Part shown: one piece after another, positions 10,176 to 20,684 of the stretch
Layout: the number at the start of each line of letters is the position of its first letter
Numbering within the stretch: the stretch's first letter is position 1
Assembly (NCBI GenBank): GCA_015501595.1
Contig: JADNRX010000234.1
Coordinates: 1-64,000 of the forward strand
Source: Hymenopellis radicata
Lineage: Eukaryota; Basidiomycota; Agaricomycetes; Agaricales; Physalacriaceae
Length of the DNA stretch: 64,000 nt
Direction of reading: 5' to 3'
Program-made: the position numbers and the translations under genes
Notes under the pieces: generated by a model
Database searches by the model: none
Seen by the model: the letters and a program-made list of their open reading frames with translations, nothing else
Told to the model about the DNA's origin: nothing

Positions 10176-12439
10176 TATGCAAAGGCATTTGTGTACCAAG
10201 GTTCTCCTTGCCTCGGACCATAGGCAACATAAGCCCCGCTGAGGCTCTCCTGATCTCTGTGCCGTCGTCCGGGAATGCCACCTTGAAGTTCTCATGAACT
10301 CTGTCAAAATCGTCTGCATCTCCATGACACTTTCACGGCATGTCAGCATATACAATAGACTGTGAGGAGTAGTCACTTACGCGAATCGCCAGCCAATGCA
10401 ACCCCGGAGTCCAGCACCTGCGAATGTCAGCCAAAGAGGATAGATGGAGCTCGAAATGGAACATACTAAAGGTCATTCTGCCCACGTCGACAGTCATCAG
10501 CATCAATATACACAGAGCAACTACATGGAGTACTCACAAGTTCGAAAATACACCAAGAGGAACCTGGTCTCCGGTACGCGCCTCCAAAAAGCGTTCGGGA
10601 TTCCACTGATCTGCGTCTTCACCCCAAACAGCAGGATTCCTGGCGGTTTCTTAGAGTATACGTTCCACGAAGCAGAGCGGCACCGTACCTATTATAATAC
10701 CCAATCGAAGCAAGAACACCCTGCCCTTTCTCAACGGGAATCTGGGTAATCTTCACGCCAGTTTTCGTCACTATAGGCTCTGAGAGAGGGATGATATCAT
10801 CTTGTTGCGCCTCCCGGCTCAGGTAGATCACTATGGGGTGCAGACGCAGTCCTCCTGGTGCGAAATCAGTTGCAGTTGAATGATAGACAGGATAAAATGT
10901 CACCTTGATGACAGCGTTCATAAAGGCCATACTATCGTAATCTTGGGGAGTGAGTCGACCTGAATCCCCGAGGCGGTCACGGATTGCGGCAACTTCTTTT
11001 CGAATCCGTTCTTGGTGTTCGGGATGCCGGCTGAGTTCATACAGTATCCACGTCAAAGTTGTAGCAGACGTCTCGTGGCCCGCCAGGATCAATGTCCTAC
11101 ATCGAAATGTGAACGAGAGAATTCAGTCAAATCATAAACAACTTACGCCATCTGGGACAAAACTTCATCCTCGGCCAGCCTGTGCTTCTCTTCCTCTTCC
11201 CCATTTGCGCGAGCTACAACCATTATCAGGATCCCAACGCTTTAAGAAAAAGGAGAAAACTCACTAAGAATGCTCAGAATATCCTTCCCATTCATCGACT
11301 CCGGATCCGATAACAGCTCCTGTGCATGAGGCGTCGCCAAGACCTGACGTGCAACGTCCTTAGAGGTATTCCTGAATCTAAGGAGCCGCATCGATTCTTT
11401 CGTCGAAGTATCAATGAGGTTCATAAACCACCCAGGAAGACGCCGCCACATTGCGAAGCGTATGTGGTCCTTCTCGCGTCGAACAACGGAGTCGTCACTA
11501 CACCGTCATCTAGACGTGTATGAAGGTACGGTGAAAGACGACTTACAAGAGATGATTCAATTGATATGCCAAGTCGTTGGTCTCATCATCAATGGCACCG
11601 AATTTGAACCCAAAGGCACCTGCAAGAATCAGGGAACCAATCACACTCAAAAAGTGCGAACCCACTTTCACCAATAGCGTCCAAGGTCACTCGACCAAGC
11701 CACACATGGACGTTCACAATCTGACCTCTCTCCTTGACAATACCAATCATCCGACGAGTAAGCTGCCAGCATCCAACGTCACTCACGAACTGCCGGAAAT
11801 AGACCGAAAACCACAAACCTTCCCGGACAACCTCTGGAAAAGCGCCGAAAACGTACGCAACTGGCTTGCAGAAAACGCGGGATTCATCACTTTCCTCTGA
11901 CGCTTATGTGCATCGCCTATACATCACGAAATGAGAGGGGACACGAATGGCCATCCTGAGAAAATAAGCAGTACCTCCGACAGTGACAAGTCCATTCCCC
12001 ACGATCTGCATGGAGCCATGTACGAAATCTGCTGACTTGGGGTACCGATATCCCGACGTGTGAAAAATATGCTGCAGGCCTTTCGCGTCTGCCATGAACA
12101 GCCGGTCCTCCTACAAAACAAACGTTAGCCTAGAATACAGGTCATATGTAAAGGCGAGCATACACCGAAGCAGCCTTTAATGCGGAACGTGGCGCCATAT
12201 TCACGAAACCAAGGAAAGACGACGTCGCCGACTTGGTCCTCTGTCATCGGCACTCCTTCGTGCCCTGTTCAAGGACGTCAGAAAAATTCCACATCAGCCG
12301 AGAGAGCAGCAGCACCAAGGAGCCATGAAGGCGAGGACGGTCCAGGAATCAGCGAAAGGATAGAACGTCTCCGTCTGAAGGCATTCACGAGAACGACCAC
12401 CAGAGTCGCGAGAAGAGCAGCGATGACAGCAGGGTGCAT
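10162..12439 (-). pseudogene. cytochrome P450 monooxygenase, two frame breaks
   Basis: A haem-thiolate monooxygenase of the kind expanded in mushroom genomes; substrate unknown. The start at 12439 gives a membrane anchor of about 18 hydrophobic residues, an RRRR stop-transfer and the IPGPSSPSWLLG hinge. The I-helix AGHETSA lies near 11080, PERF near 10590, and the haem motif is FSAGLRGCIG with the Cys ligand. About a dozen short introns splice cleanly, including one flanking an 11-nt microexon at 10467-10477. Two single-base losses break the frame. One is in the K-helix ExxR region (about 10850), where GAGGACTGCG needs one more base to read E-x-L-R. The other is near 10290, before the conserved C-terminal end. 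Each could be an assembly error; as printed the gene is inactive. Confidence 0.8.
10467..10477 (-). other. 11-nt microexon of the P450 haem region
   Basis: AATGACCTTTA on the minus strand is preceded by an acceptor ending GGGCAG and followed by the donor GTATGTTCC. Including it restores the frame and completes the conserved sequence just before the haem-binding loop; every alternative splice I tried fails. Confidence 0.8.
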
Positions 12440-12484
12440 TGCAACTCCGAGTGAGTGTGCCAGTCCAGTACATTATGCCCAGCT

Positions 12485-12494
12485 CTTTTTATAG
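12485..12494 (-). promoter_or_regulatory. TATA box of the P450 gene
   Basis: CTATAAAAAG on the minus strand, about 46 bases upstream of the start codon at 12439. Confidence 0.5.
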
Positions 12495-12499
12495 GGCAA

Positions 12500-13860
12500 C
12501 AAGAGATTCTGCTAGTGAGAGATTCCTAGCAGCAGATCTGACGTGTGACTTGTCAACCATGTCGGCAAGCTAGGAATACTTCCTTTCGAGATTCTGCTGA
12601 GTCAACGGGCCGTTTGAAAGTCATACGACGGGAGTTTACCTCCGAGACGAGAGTGTTCTGGCAGGCTGCAGGGGACGTTGAGGAATGCGGGAGGCCTTCC
12701 TCAAGTCTGGAGGCTGAGTCAGCGCACAGCCACCCGATCGCTCATGCTCCCTTTCCCTCATCTGAGCGACCATCGTCTACCTCTTAAGCACGGGTCTTCG
12801 CAGTGAAAGCTTCTGAATATCGAATACACGCCGAATTCAGCTTAATCTTCCTCGTAAAGTGACAGTTGAAGCACTCCGTCACACTGGGTCGCGTCGAATC
12901 TGCAGGATAAAATTAAAAAACGGTTGCTCTTACCGCCAAGCCTTGAAGCGTCGTCCGCCGTCCTGCCTCTCTGTCGCTGCAACTTACACGCTCGGAACGC
13001 ACTTTGCGTCGGCACGCCGCAATGCTCAGCTGTGCTCCTCCTCTTCTTAATATTCGGACTTCTCTTCTTCTTATGTCTGGATCTTCGTCGCAACGGATGC
13101 GATCTTGTTGCCTCGATCAGACGCCGTGCAATTCAACAACTCGGCTACTCGCTCTGGACTTGACTGGGAGTAATCGAGGAGAACAGTGGGATGGAAACTG
13201 GGATTATGAGGGAATGGTGTGTGACGTCGGGATAGAACTGGGACATGCACGTCCGGAGCATGGCTGGAACTGCTGCAATCTGGTCAGTGTTGACCCTCTT
13301 GAGAATGGCGCTAAGTTCATCGGCAGTTACTGTAGGTGTCGGCTGATCTGCTCGTTTTTATCTCCGGTGGAACCCCTTGCAGATGAGCGACGCGGACGAC
13401 ACGCTTCCTCATAAGAGGAACAGTCATCGTAGGATCTCGACTTCAGGGCCCAACGACCTTCAGACATGATACCATATATTCGATGGACAATCTCGGTCCC
13501 AGCTGGGATCGACGTGGCAGATGCGGTCGCCAATACAGCTGCGTACGGAGCGGTGTATTCCTCTCCAAAAGAGGCGGTATTTTTTGCAATCAGTAATTCC
13601 TCAAGACACGAGCGACCGGTAAGTAGACGACATGTACCGTACTGTAGAGCACTGGAAATCCATTGATTAATCCAGTTCTTTCTGGTACGGCTCGCACTCC
13701 GTCCTACTCCCTCGACATTATCAATTCTGTCTGGGTCACTCCATGTGGTAGGAGCAAGTCGACTGTGACGTGTGCATTCCCCCACGTTAAGCTTTGGGGT
13801 CATCTTCATCGATTAGTTTGTCTTGATTATCGCGTCTGACGAGATCTTCTAGGTGCGCCA
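12500..13860. other. interval without a recognised gene
   Basis: The longest frame (13327-13809, minus strand, 160 codons) has no recognisable domain and no clear promoter or intron signals, and I would not call it a gene. The rest is short overlapping frames. Confidence 0.45.
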
Positions 13861-13864
13861 GTTC

Positions 13865-14500
13865 TATGCAATTGCTAGCAAAGCAGCTAGCTCGCAACTC
13901 TCCATGGTGGCGCCGAGCAATATTGACACAATCGATGAAAGCTAGTGGGCGAACCTTGGGCGGGAATCAACTCAGAACGATCACGGGGAGCTTCATCCGA
14001 TCATCTTGCGCTCGAGAATCGCTGTGAACCAGTCTTAGATGGTGAGAGATATAGATCAATTCAATTGCTAGGGTTAGGCACAACTCTACAATGGCACGGA
14101 ACAATATTATACAGAATCGATGAAAGTTAGAGGCGAACCTTGGGCGGAAATCGATCCAGAACGATTACGGTGAGCAATCGGCTTCATCCCACTGCAGGAC
14201 TACTGCTTCTCCTAGTTACACTAGTACAGTGTCACTTGACAATCCCGAATACCAGTGGCGTCAGAGCGACTTATCCGCAGTGGCGTAAATGGCTAGATGG
14301 GTTATCGCTGTTCTGTTATGATCCCGAGACGCGCACTACACGAGATGAACAGCGTCTCGAATGTTCTGACTTCGCCAAATATACATCAATTCAATTACTA
14401 ACATAGACGGCTTGCTCCAACTCTTCAATGACGCGTTGGAAGAATCTTGATACAGAATCGGCGAAGGCTAGTGGAATCAATCGAAAACGGTTATTATTGT
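13865..14500 (+). repeat. three diverged direct repeats upstream of the 14.6-kb gene
   Basis: Copies begin near 13865, 14050 and 14380. Each carries, in order, a CAATTGCTA-like motif, a CAACTCT-CAATG motif, then GA-AATCGATGAAAG-TAG and (copies 1 and 2) GGCGAACCTTGGGCGG followed by AGAACGAT-ACGG. Copy 3 keeps only the outer motifs. Spacing is about 185 and 330 bases. They look like an old tandem duplication of promoter-proximal sequence. Confidence 0.65.
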
Positions 14501-14540
14501 TATTATCGTAGGAACTTGGCAGTGCGGCGAGCACTCAAGA

Positions 14541-14550
14541 CTATAAGTAC
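14541..14550 (+). promoter_or_regulatory. TATA box and CT-rich leader
   Basis: CTATAAGTAC lies about 78 bases upstream of the ATG at 14620 and is followed by a leader of repeated CACTC/CTCAC, typical of strongly expressed fungal genes. Confidence 0.5.
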
Positions 14551-14619
14551 TCTTCACACTCGACACAGTACTCTACAGTCTCTACTCACTCTCACTCCCA
14601 CCCAGATTCCACAGCTCCC

Positions 14620-15560
14620 ATGTCTGACGTCGAGAACAAGCTCTCCTGCTCCGCTCCCCTTGGCGCCCCAACTCGGAGGGCTACTGCCGTTACCCCTTGT
14701 CAAGCAGTCGAAAGACACTGCCCGAACCTCGCTGTACTACGGAATACAAAGGCATTATGTCAACAGCACGTCGTGGTCCGGCTACGTGACTGACGGGCGG
14801 AAGTTCGGTCGCGATTGTAACATCTATCTCAAGAGCGTGCGCTGGGTGCAGGTCTTCTATTGGAATAACGAGAGCGACAGCCAGCAAAAGTTCTCCATTA
14901 CCACGACCACGGGAATCACGAACACGCAAGGGACTGAGGTGACGGTGGATGCTGGGGTATCGGCGGCTTTCAAAGGCCTTGGGATGAGTGTCGGGGCGAG
15001 TTACAAGACATTCACTACCACCGAGGTGTCGAACAACACGGCGATCACGGTGCGTTCGTGATTTTTTCCTCTCTAGATAAGAGGTGGCTGACTCTGTTGC
15101 TATCCGGGAATAGAAGGAAGTCACGGTCGACGCCAAGTCGCCGACCTGGTTCTACCAAAAGGAATACGAGTTTATCACTGAGAAGCTTTATATCGTGGAA
15201 GACGGGAACGGAGATTGCGTTGTTTACATGTACGCCTTCAGCCTTTGCCTGTGCTGTCAGTGACCTGTGCTGATCGGAATTTAGCCGTGGTAAGCCTACC
15301 GCGCAATACTCGACGCAGACCGTCAGAGCAGATGAGGTGCGAGTGGAATGTGTCCTTCCTGTTGCGAGAGAACTCACCCAACCCTGGGTTAGTACACTAC
15401 ACGCAAGAGTGAAATCACGGGCACAGGCGTTGTCCATCCCGTAACTGTGGCGCGTGCACCGATCACGAAAATCTACGATGTGGACGCCCTTGATCGCCAC
15501 TCGCGCGTCACGTTCAACAATTTCTGGAACACGAACCCCAACAGGACTCCTCCCGCGTGA
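14620..15560 (+). pseudogene. beta-strand-rich cytosolic protein, possibly aerolysin-like; frame broken
   Basis: The ATG at 14620 follows a good TATA box and CT-rich leader and starts a protein without a signal peptide. The frame shifts by one near 14690, and coding continues to an exon boundary near 15055. It resumes at about 15115 after a short intron, with two or more further exons ending at a TGA at 15558. The middle part alternates Thr/Ser-rich strands with a short, Gly-containing amphipathic stretch (about 14895-15045) and then a Val/Lys strand. This layout recalls the aerolysin-like beta-pore-forming fold, but I did not identify the family and make no functional claim. The upstream region carries the diverged repeats at 13865-14500. 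Confidence 0.5.
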
Positions 15561-15802
15561 GAGGGTGAGTGTCGAGGTGGAGCAACTCTCACGGTGCTGA
15601 CGAACGACAGGGCGAATACGCTGACAGAAGAGCCGCCGTTATAGTAGTACTTCAAGTTACAATTCTCACTTTACCATCATGACTTGTCAGGAAACCATAA
15701 AATACCCACAACGCCCATTGTACAATTACGTGTTGAATCCGATGATCTTTCATTACAGTAAAATAGGTCTGAAATAAGGCGGAATCGGAGGAACCCCGCC
15801 AT

Positions 15803-16096
15803 GTGAGGGGACATGAGTTGCCGATGTTCGATTCACGGCGTGTCTGTTCCGGTCCCGGCACACGAAGCGCGTGCCAGGTGACTCTTATCCAGCTCGATAA
15901 CGCGGCGAGCGAAGGTACAGTGCAGGTCCTGACCGCAGCACAGTTTGTGATGAACAATCCCGCCACTCCGGACGGCGTTCCAACACCCGTGAAGGGCAGC
16001 GTCACTACGGGTCCGACATTCACCTACAGCGAGCTTCAGGCTCAAGCTCAAATGTATCTACCATCTCAATACATCACTGCTTTCTACGGACAATAA
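15803..16096 (+). CDS. hypothetical protein or 3' exon
   Basis: A 97-codon frame ends at 16096 in a Tyr/Gln-rich tail (QYITAFYGQ). The first third reads poorly; the part from about 15880 looks coding. It could be the last exon of a gene whose upstream exons are degraded, or of the preceding beta-rich gene family. It overlaps the end of the convergent F-box gene by 13 bases. Confidence 0.3.
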   Translation: MRGHELPMFDSRRVCSGPGTRSACQVTLIQLDNAASEGTVQVLTAAQFVMNNPATPDGVPTPVKGSVTTGPTFTYSELQAQAQMYLPSQYITAFYGQ

Positions 16097-17718
16097 TAAT
16101 CGATACAATCGTCAGTGTCCTTCATCGTAGTGCCACAGAAGACTTCGAGAGAACGACGTATGTTTCTCCAACGCTCGTCATCTCGGTGGTACAACCATCG
16201 CGGTACAAACAATGTATCGACCCGGCACCTCCCTTCCATGCGCCTGGAGGTGAGTTCAGCTATAGCCGGTGCCGAAGCTGACAGACATCGCGACTCAAGC
16301 ATGTCCCAAATAGTCTCGTATGGGAGGTCGCGGTGTTTCCAACAGTCATCCATCTCGAACTGGCGCAAGCATGGAAGGAGTGAAAAGGCCTCCCCGTCCA
16401 GAACCATCATCTGGGTCATGAATTTCGCAGTTAGTGCGAGGTCACATATCTGCAGCTGCGTGACAAAGGGTATGGTGGAGAGAAACTGGAGGAAACTGTC
16501 GGTGTTCGATGGGTGTGCGGCCATGTTCGATTGAAGGAAGAGGTACGTGAGCTTTTCGGGTGGTTTGTGGAAGACAGGGAAGTGCATGATGTGATCGTCT
16601 ACTGCTTGAGGAAATCTCAGCTCTAGCATGTCAAGGTTCGGGACGCATAATCCTCCGAATAATGCCTTTAATGCACCAGTTTCGGCAGTGTTCCCCTCGA
16701 AGAGGCACAGTCTGGAGAGCTCTGGAAGAAAAATCGTGCCATCCTCACCTTCGTTATATAGCTCATGGGCAGTAAGCTCGAGCATTGTAAGGTTCGTCAT
16801 AACGCGTAAATGAGGGACATTCCATTCATGGAAATCGTGATGGAAGACGACCGATGTCAGCTGAACCGATGGAATGAGTAGATGTTGCAGTACTCCGGCT
16901 TCAGCAGTGGACGATTCAAAGGTACGAAGATTCGGTGCACTAGAGAACACGTCGACTTGAACGTCAGTTTTAGTTTCGACGTACTTGTCAACATAAAGGA
17001 AACGCAGTAGTGGGAGGGAGTTTCCCGAGAAGCACTGTATAGTACGTGTCGGCATCCTGACCTTGACTCGTGCCCAAGTCTTCATGCTTCCTCGCAATAC
17101 GGGCAAGACAGGATGAGTACGCAGTTTGAACTTTGTACGACTGACAAGCCGTAGGGATATGGGAAAATCTGCGCAGCGTTCTAGCCATAATGAAACCTTC
17201 GCAGCGCATTGTAACCTCGATATATGGCCCCTATGTGTCTGAAACTGCAGTTCGAGATATGACCACAGCTCCGGGGACGATAGAACCGCCGTGCGCCATC
17301 GCTGGCAAACCTGGGAAAGGGACCACGGGGGGAAACCGGGATGAAGAGAGTCCCAGCATCGTCCACCTGGATCTGGATTGTGCCACGTAGCTACACAATG
17401 TGCGAAGATTTCGAAGAGGATCTCGGATGGGATGGAGCGAACGGGATGAAGAACTGCTTTGGCGTCGTCTGCCCGTTTCTGAGTGTCAATGCGAGCACGG
17501 ATTAGACTGTCGAGGATGGTCTGAACCTTCTCGATCCTCGTGTCGAGATCTGTGAGGACGACGGACGCTTCCTTAAAAATGGACTCATATTCGGGAATCT
17601 CGGACTCGAAGGGGGGGAGATTGTGGTGAAGAAGCTCTTCAAATCGAGGGGTCTGCCCAATTTGAGCTGGCGGAGGAGTGCAGGATGGACAGAGGGGTTC
17701 TCGTAGTGCACCAGTCAT
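16084..17718 (-). CDS. F-box protein with N-terminal coiled coil
   Basis: One intact exon of 544 codons. A predicted coiled coil (about residues 45-90) precedes an F-box (IPSEILFEIFAHC at about 96-108, then WSLSQVCQRWRTAVLSSPELW). This is the common layout of basidiomycete F-box proteins that recruit substrates to SCF ubiquitin ligases. The rest is a Leu-rich region without a crisp repeat register, probably LRR-like. The start at 17718 is the first ATG. No frame break occurs over 1.6 kb, unlike most neighbours. Substrate unknown. Confidence 0.85.
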   Translation of the reverse strand: MTGALREPLCPSCTPPPAQIGQTPRFEELLHHNLPPFESEIPEYESIFKEASVVLTDLDTRIEKVQTILDSLIRARIDTQKRADDAKAVLHPVRSIPSEILFEIFAHCVATWHNPDPGGRCWDSLHPGFPPWSLSQVCQRWRTAVLSSPELWSYLELQFQTHRGHISRLQCAAKVSLWLERCADFPISLRLVSRTKFKLRTHPVLPVLRGSMKTWARVKVRMPTRTIQCFSGNSLPLLRFLYVDKYVETKTDVQVDVFSSAPNLRTFESSTAEAGVLQHLLIPSVQLTSVVFHHDFHEWNVPHLRVMTNLTMLELTAHELYNEGEDGTIFLPELSRLCLFEGNTAETGALKALFGGLCVPNLDMLELRFPQAVDDHIMHFPVFHKPPEKLTYLFLQSNMAAHPSNTDSFLQFLSTIPFVTQLQICDLALTAKFMTQMMVLDGEAFSLLPCLRQFEMDDCWKHRDLPYETIWDMLESRCLSASAPAIAELTSRRMEGRCRVDTLFVPRWLYHRDDERWRNIRRSLEVFCGTTMKDTDDCIDYYCP

Positions 17719-17719
17719 C

Positions 17720-18150
17720 CTTTTCCTCCTGTTGATCGTTCAGTCAGATGATGATAAGAAAGGGCAAGGACAATAGTACAAGATAACGCGTATGTTGTCT
17801 CTTTATGACAGACCAAAGACCGTCAACAACTATCAGCGATGCGGCGATGGTGGTGGTGTGAAAGTTGAGAACCACCACGTGTTCACTACATGCCCTTTTA
17901 TTGATCTACCTGGTACCATTGGTTGACCGCACCATTATTCAAACTGCGACAGTAAATAGATGGACGACAAACTTAACTTACTTACTTATCCTGTCATTCT
18001 TGAAATTCCGATCGTGCTGTTGAACTTTTTTTGGATTTGCGTGTGTGAGCAATCGTCAACCTTTCGCAATATCTCAGAACATTCCAGGGAGAGGATGAAC
18101 GGATTAGAAGCGTCAATATTATCCAACATTGTCCTAGATTTCATGCGACA
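17720..18150. other. intergenic interval
   Basis: Upstream region of the F-box gene and downstream region of the pirin gene. No supported reading frame. Confidence 0.4.
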
Positions 18151-18151
18151 T

Positions 18152-19034
18152 TTACTCCAAATCAAAGAGAAGCACCTCGGCGGTCGAATCCCCAACGTTG
18201 TCGACATCCACCTTTCCATCTCCAATAAACATGTACGCACCATCACCCTCCCTCAGTATCTCCCCGTTCACCTTGACGCTGGCACCTTGCGCCACACCTG
18301 TATTGTATCCACTCGTCATCACAACATGCACGTAGCCTTTCTTCCCTTTCATCTCTTGCACCAAACTTTTCCCTTGCGTCAGCAGCGTAGCATACATGGT
18401 CAGAGGACTATGCACGGGTGCCGGGCCATCGCCCTCCCGCACCTCGTTCACGCCTTGGGTATCCACCGGAGCGACGACCTTCACGAACTGATCGGTCTTA
18501 GCGGCATCGGAATAGTGCCGAGTGAAGTACTTGGGCTGGAGGCGCGGAGTCGATGGGAGGGCCCAGATCTGAAGGAAGTGCACCTCCTTCGAGCCATGCG
18601 CTTTCTCGGAGTGCGATATGCCTGTCCCGGCGGAGGTCATTTGTAGGTCACCCCGCTTCAGGATTTCTGTGTTTCCCATAGAGTCTTTACTGGGAATTGG
18701 GATGGCTTTAGCATGGCGGTCACATTAGAGACGGAATAAGCTCACTGCTCGAGTTCGCCGGCAACGACGTATGAGAAGATTTCAAATTCGCGATGAGAGT
18801 GGGTGCCGAAACCATTATGGGCCGCCACACGATCCTCGTTGATCACACGTAGAGAGCCAAACTTCTCATGTTGAAAGTCTTGGTACCTGCAAGTGATTAG
18901 ACATTCCTTACGCAAGGTTAATCAGGATTAACTTACATGGCAAACGAAAACGTGTGGAATGTTTTCAGCCAGCCGTGGTCGGCATGCCCACGCTCTTGGC
19001 TGCGTCGGAGGACAAGCTTGTTTGCAGACGCCAT
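18152..19034 (-). CDS. pirin-family cupin protein
   Basis: A bicupin iron-binding protein; pirins act as nuclear cofactors or as quercetin 2,3-dioxygenase-like enzymes. Three exons (19034-18937, 18886-18746, 18689-18152) join in clean phase. Metal ligands are visible: the two His of GTHSHREFEIFSYV, the His of HKDSMGN (made by the second splice) and the Glu of GISHSE. The start at 19034 (MASANKLVLRRS) is preferred over the in-frame ATG at 19229, because a TATA-like box at 19173-19181 lies between them. The upstream start would add a hydrophobic segment. About 255 residues, slightly shorter than human pirin (about 290). Intact. Confidence 0.9.
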
Positions 19035-19172
19035 CGAAGAGGTAGACAGGTTATCGATGGGAGTGATAGCGGCGTTGAGCTGATTGCGGATATTTGCTTT
19101 CGCGAGGCGAAGTAGTTGAGACAGATTGGCAGTTGAAAGAGAGCTGATGAGGGAAGGAGAATAAAACGCCAG

Positions 19173-19181
19173 GCTTATATA
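19173..19181 (-). promoter_or_regulatory. TATA-like box of the pirin gene
   Basis: CTATATAAG on the minus strand, about 140 bases upstream of the chosen start at 19034. Confidence 0.35.
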
Positions 19182-19259
19182 GATCGGGATCGCCGCGATG
19201 AGAATCCAAGTGCCTTTTTTGGACAGCATTTGCGAGCAAGAGGGCGCTTGTCATGATGC

Positions 19260-19590
19260 GTTATGATCGAACCTACGGGAAGACGTGTAGATATCTGAAT
19301 AAGGCAATTCCCCCACCACGCCCGCCATCCTGACAAATCGATGGTCATGGTGCTCTCGTGAACACTATTACAATCACGCTTCAGTGAATCAGCGCACGTA
19401 CATATTGAGCAAGCTCACGAATGCCTCATCTTCACAAGCAATCATTAGAATAGGAATATTAGCGACCAGTGTAGTAGTAATAATATCACGAATGTCTCTC
19501 GATAATAGCTAGACAAGTCACAGCATGAATATCACGAGAAGGTATCGCTTGTAGATAGCGAGTTGGGTATAAGAAGCTAGGCATGCAACA
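19260..19590. other. intergenic interval
   Basis: No supported frame. AT-rich with ATATCACGA-like short repeats near 19490-19540. Confidence 0.4.
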
Positions 19591-20259
19591 CTACTCCTGT
19601 GCTATCTCCAAACAAATCGTCCACTCCATAGTCGACCCATCTCCCGAACGCGAAGAGGACGGCCGAATACCAACAAACAGTGTCCTCCGATTCAGCACAT
19701 CCACACGCCTGAGAGACGTATGGCCCGGCTTCTCACCTCCAGGCCAGTTTGCCAGTCTTCTCCCCCTAGCCTCCTCCAGACCCGCCTTCTGCTCTCCTCT
19801 GAGACTCTTCACCTCCATACTGTTGACTGCCGTTCGCAGATTGCTATACACAGCGCGAATGACATCCCGGACGGTGATGGTTCGTGCCCCCGGCTGAGCG
19901 TCGACGTAGATGGTCCATACGAGATCTCTGAAGGCCAGCGCCATGCGCTTGAGGCTGGGGATGTTGGTGGCGGGTTCTTTGGAACTGTGATGTATAAACG
20001 TGTCGAGATTACTAGAGAGGTCGACACGGATGGCCGCTGGGGCGCTTGGTGTCAGAAGAGGTGAAGCTCTGAATGCTCTGTCGACAGTGGGGAGATGAAG
20101 AGTCCGGGGATGTGGAGTGGTGGGTGACATCGTCGAGTTCGGGCGCGAAAAACGATACCCGTCTTCGTCTTTGTCAGTTCGCATGGGCAGTGCGCACATA
20201 TGAAACGGTTTTCGAGGAGGACATGAAGAAAGGCAGCGGTTTGAAATGTGGAGCGTCAT
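19591..20259 (-). CDS. DUF6699-like protein
   Basis: 222 codons in one exon. The conserved core reads IRVDLSSNLDTFIHH, then LVWTIYVDAQPGARTITVRDV, a basic helix ending near AGLEEARGRRL, and RRVDVLNRRTLFVGI with a terminal WTICLE. This matches what I recall of the basidiomycete DUF6699 domain, function unknown. The first 40 residues vary between this copy and the paralogue at 40855-41538, so the true start may be an ATG further in. Intact. It sits at the outer end of duplicated block A. Confidence 0.75.
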   Translation of the reverse strand: MTLHISNRCLSSCPPRKPFHMCALPMRTDKDEDGYRFSRPNSTMSPTTPHPRTLHLPTVDRAFRASPLLTPSAPAAIRVDLSSNLDTFIHHSSKEPATNIPSLKRMALAFRDLVWTIYVDAQPGARTITVRDVIRAVYSNLRTAVNSMEVKSLRGEQKAGLEEARGRRLANWPGGEKPGHTSLRRVDVLNRRTLFVGIRPSSSRSGDGSTMEWTICLEIAQE

Positions 20260-20339
20260 ATAACCTTCCAGGAAATAAGAGCTGTATAGTTGACGCCCTG
20301 AATACGTCGAGAGCCAAAGTACGCGACTGGCCAGAAGTC

Positions 20340-20684
20340 GGTTAGCTGTATTGCGCAGCTGGCAGATTTAGAAAGGCCACCACACCTTTCCCTAGAAGGT
20401 ACAGCAATCAGCGTGTGACGTCATCGCCAAATCCTGCAGTGTACATGGGCGAATACCTGCTCAAAATGAACACCAGTAGAACAGCTTTAACAGGTTGCGG
20501 CGCGAACGCTAAGCCAGACCAACGGCTTCACATCGTTGCGAGCGGAATGTCGGACAGTAGGGGACTGTAACCGTTTAACAGCTTCTCACATTCGACACGT
20601 CCATAAGGCTTCCCTACAGCTTCAACAGCTGTACACCCTGGGTCGAGAATAACACAGGCGAGGATAACGCAAAGATTGCAGGAA
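20340..20684. other. intergenic interval with short dispersed motifs
   Basis: No gene seen. AACAGCTT/ACAGCTTC recurs at least four times between 20470 and 20700, leading into the EngB duplication. Confidence 0.4.

Noticed and set aside
18933..19229. N-terminal membrane extension of the pirin from an upstream ATG
   Set aside because: A TATA-like box lies between the two ATGs and pirins normally start at the MASANK-like position, so the longer start was not used.
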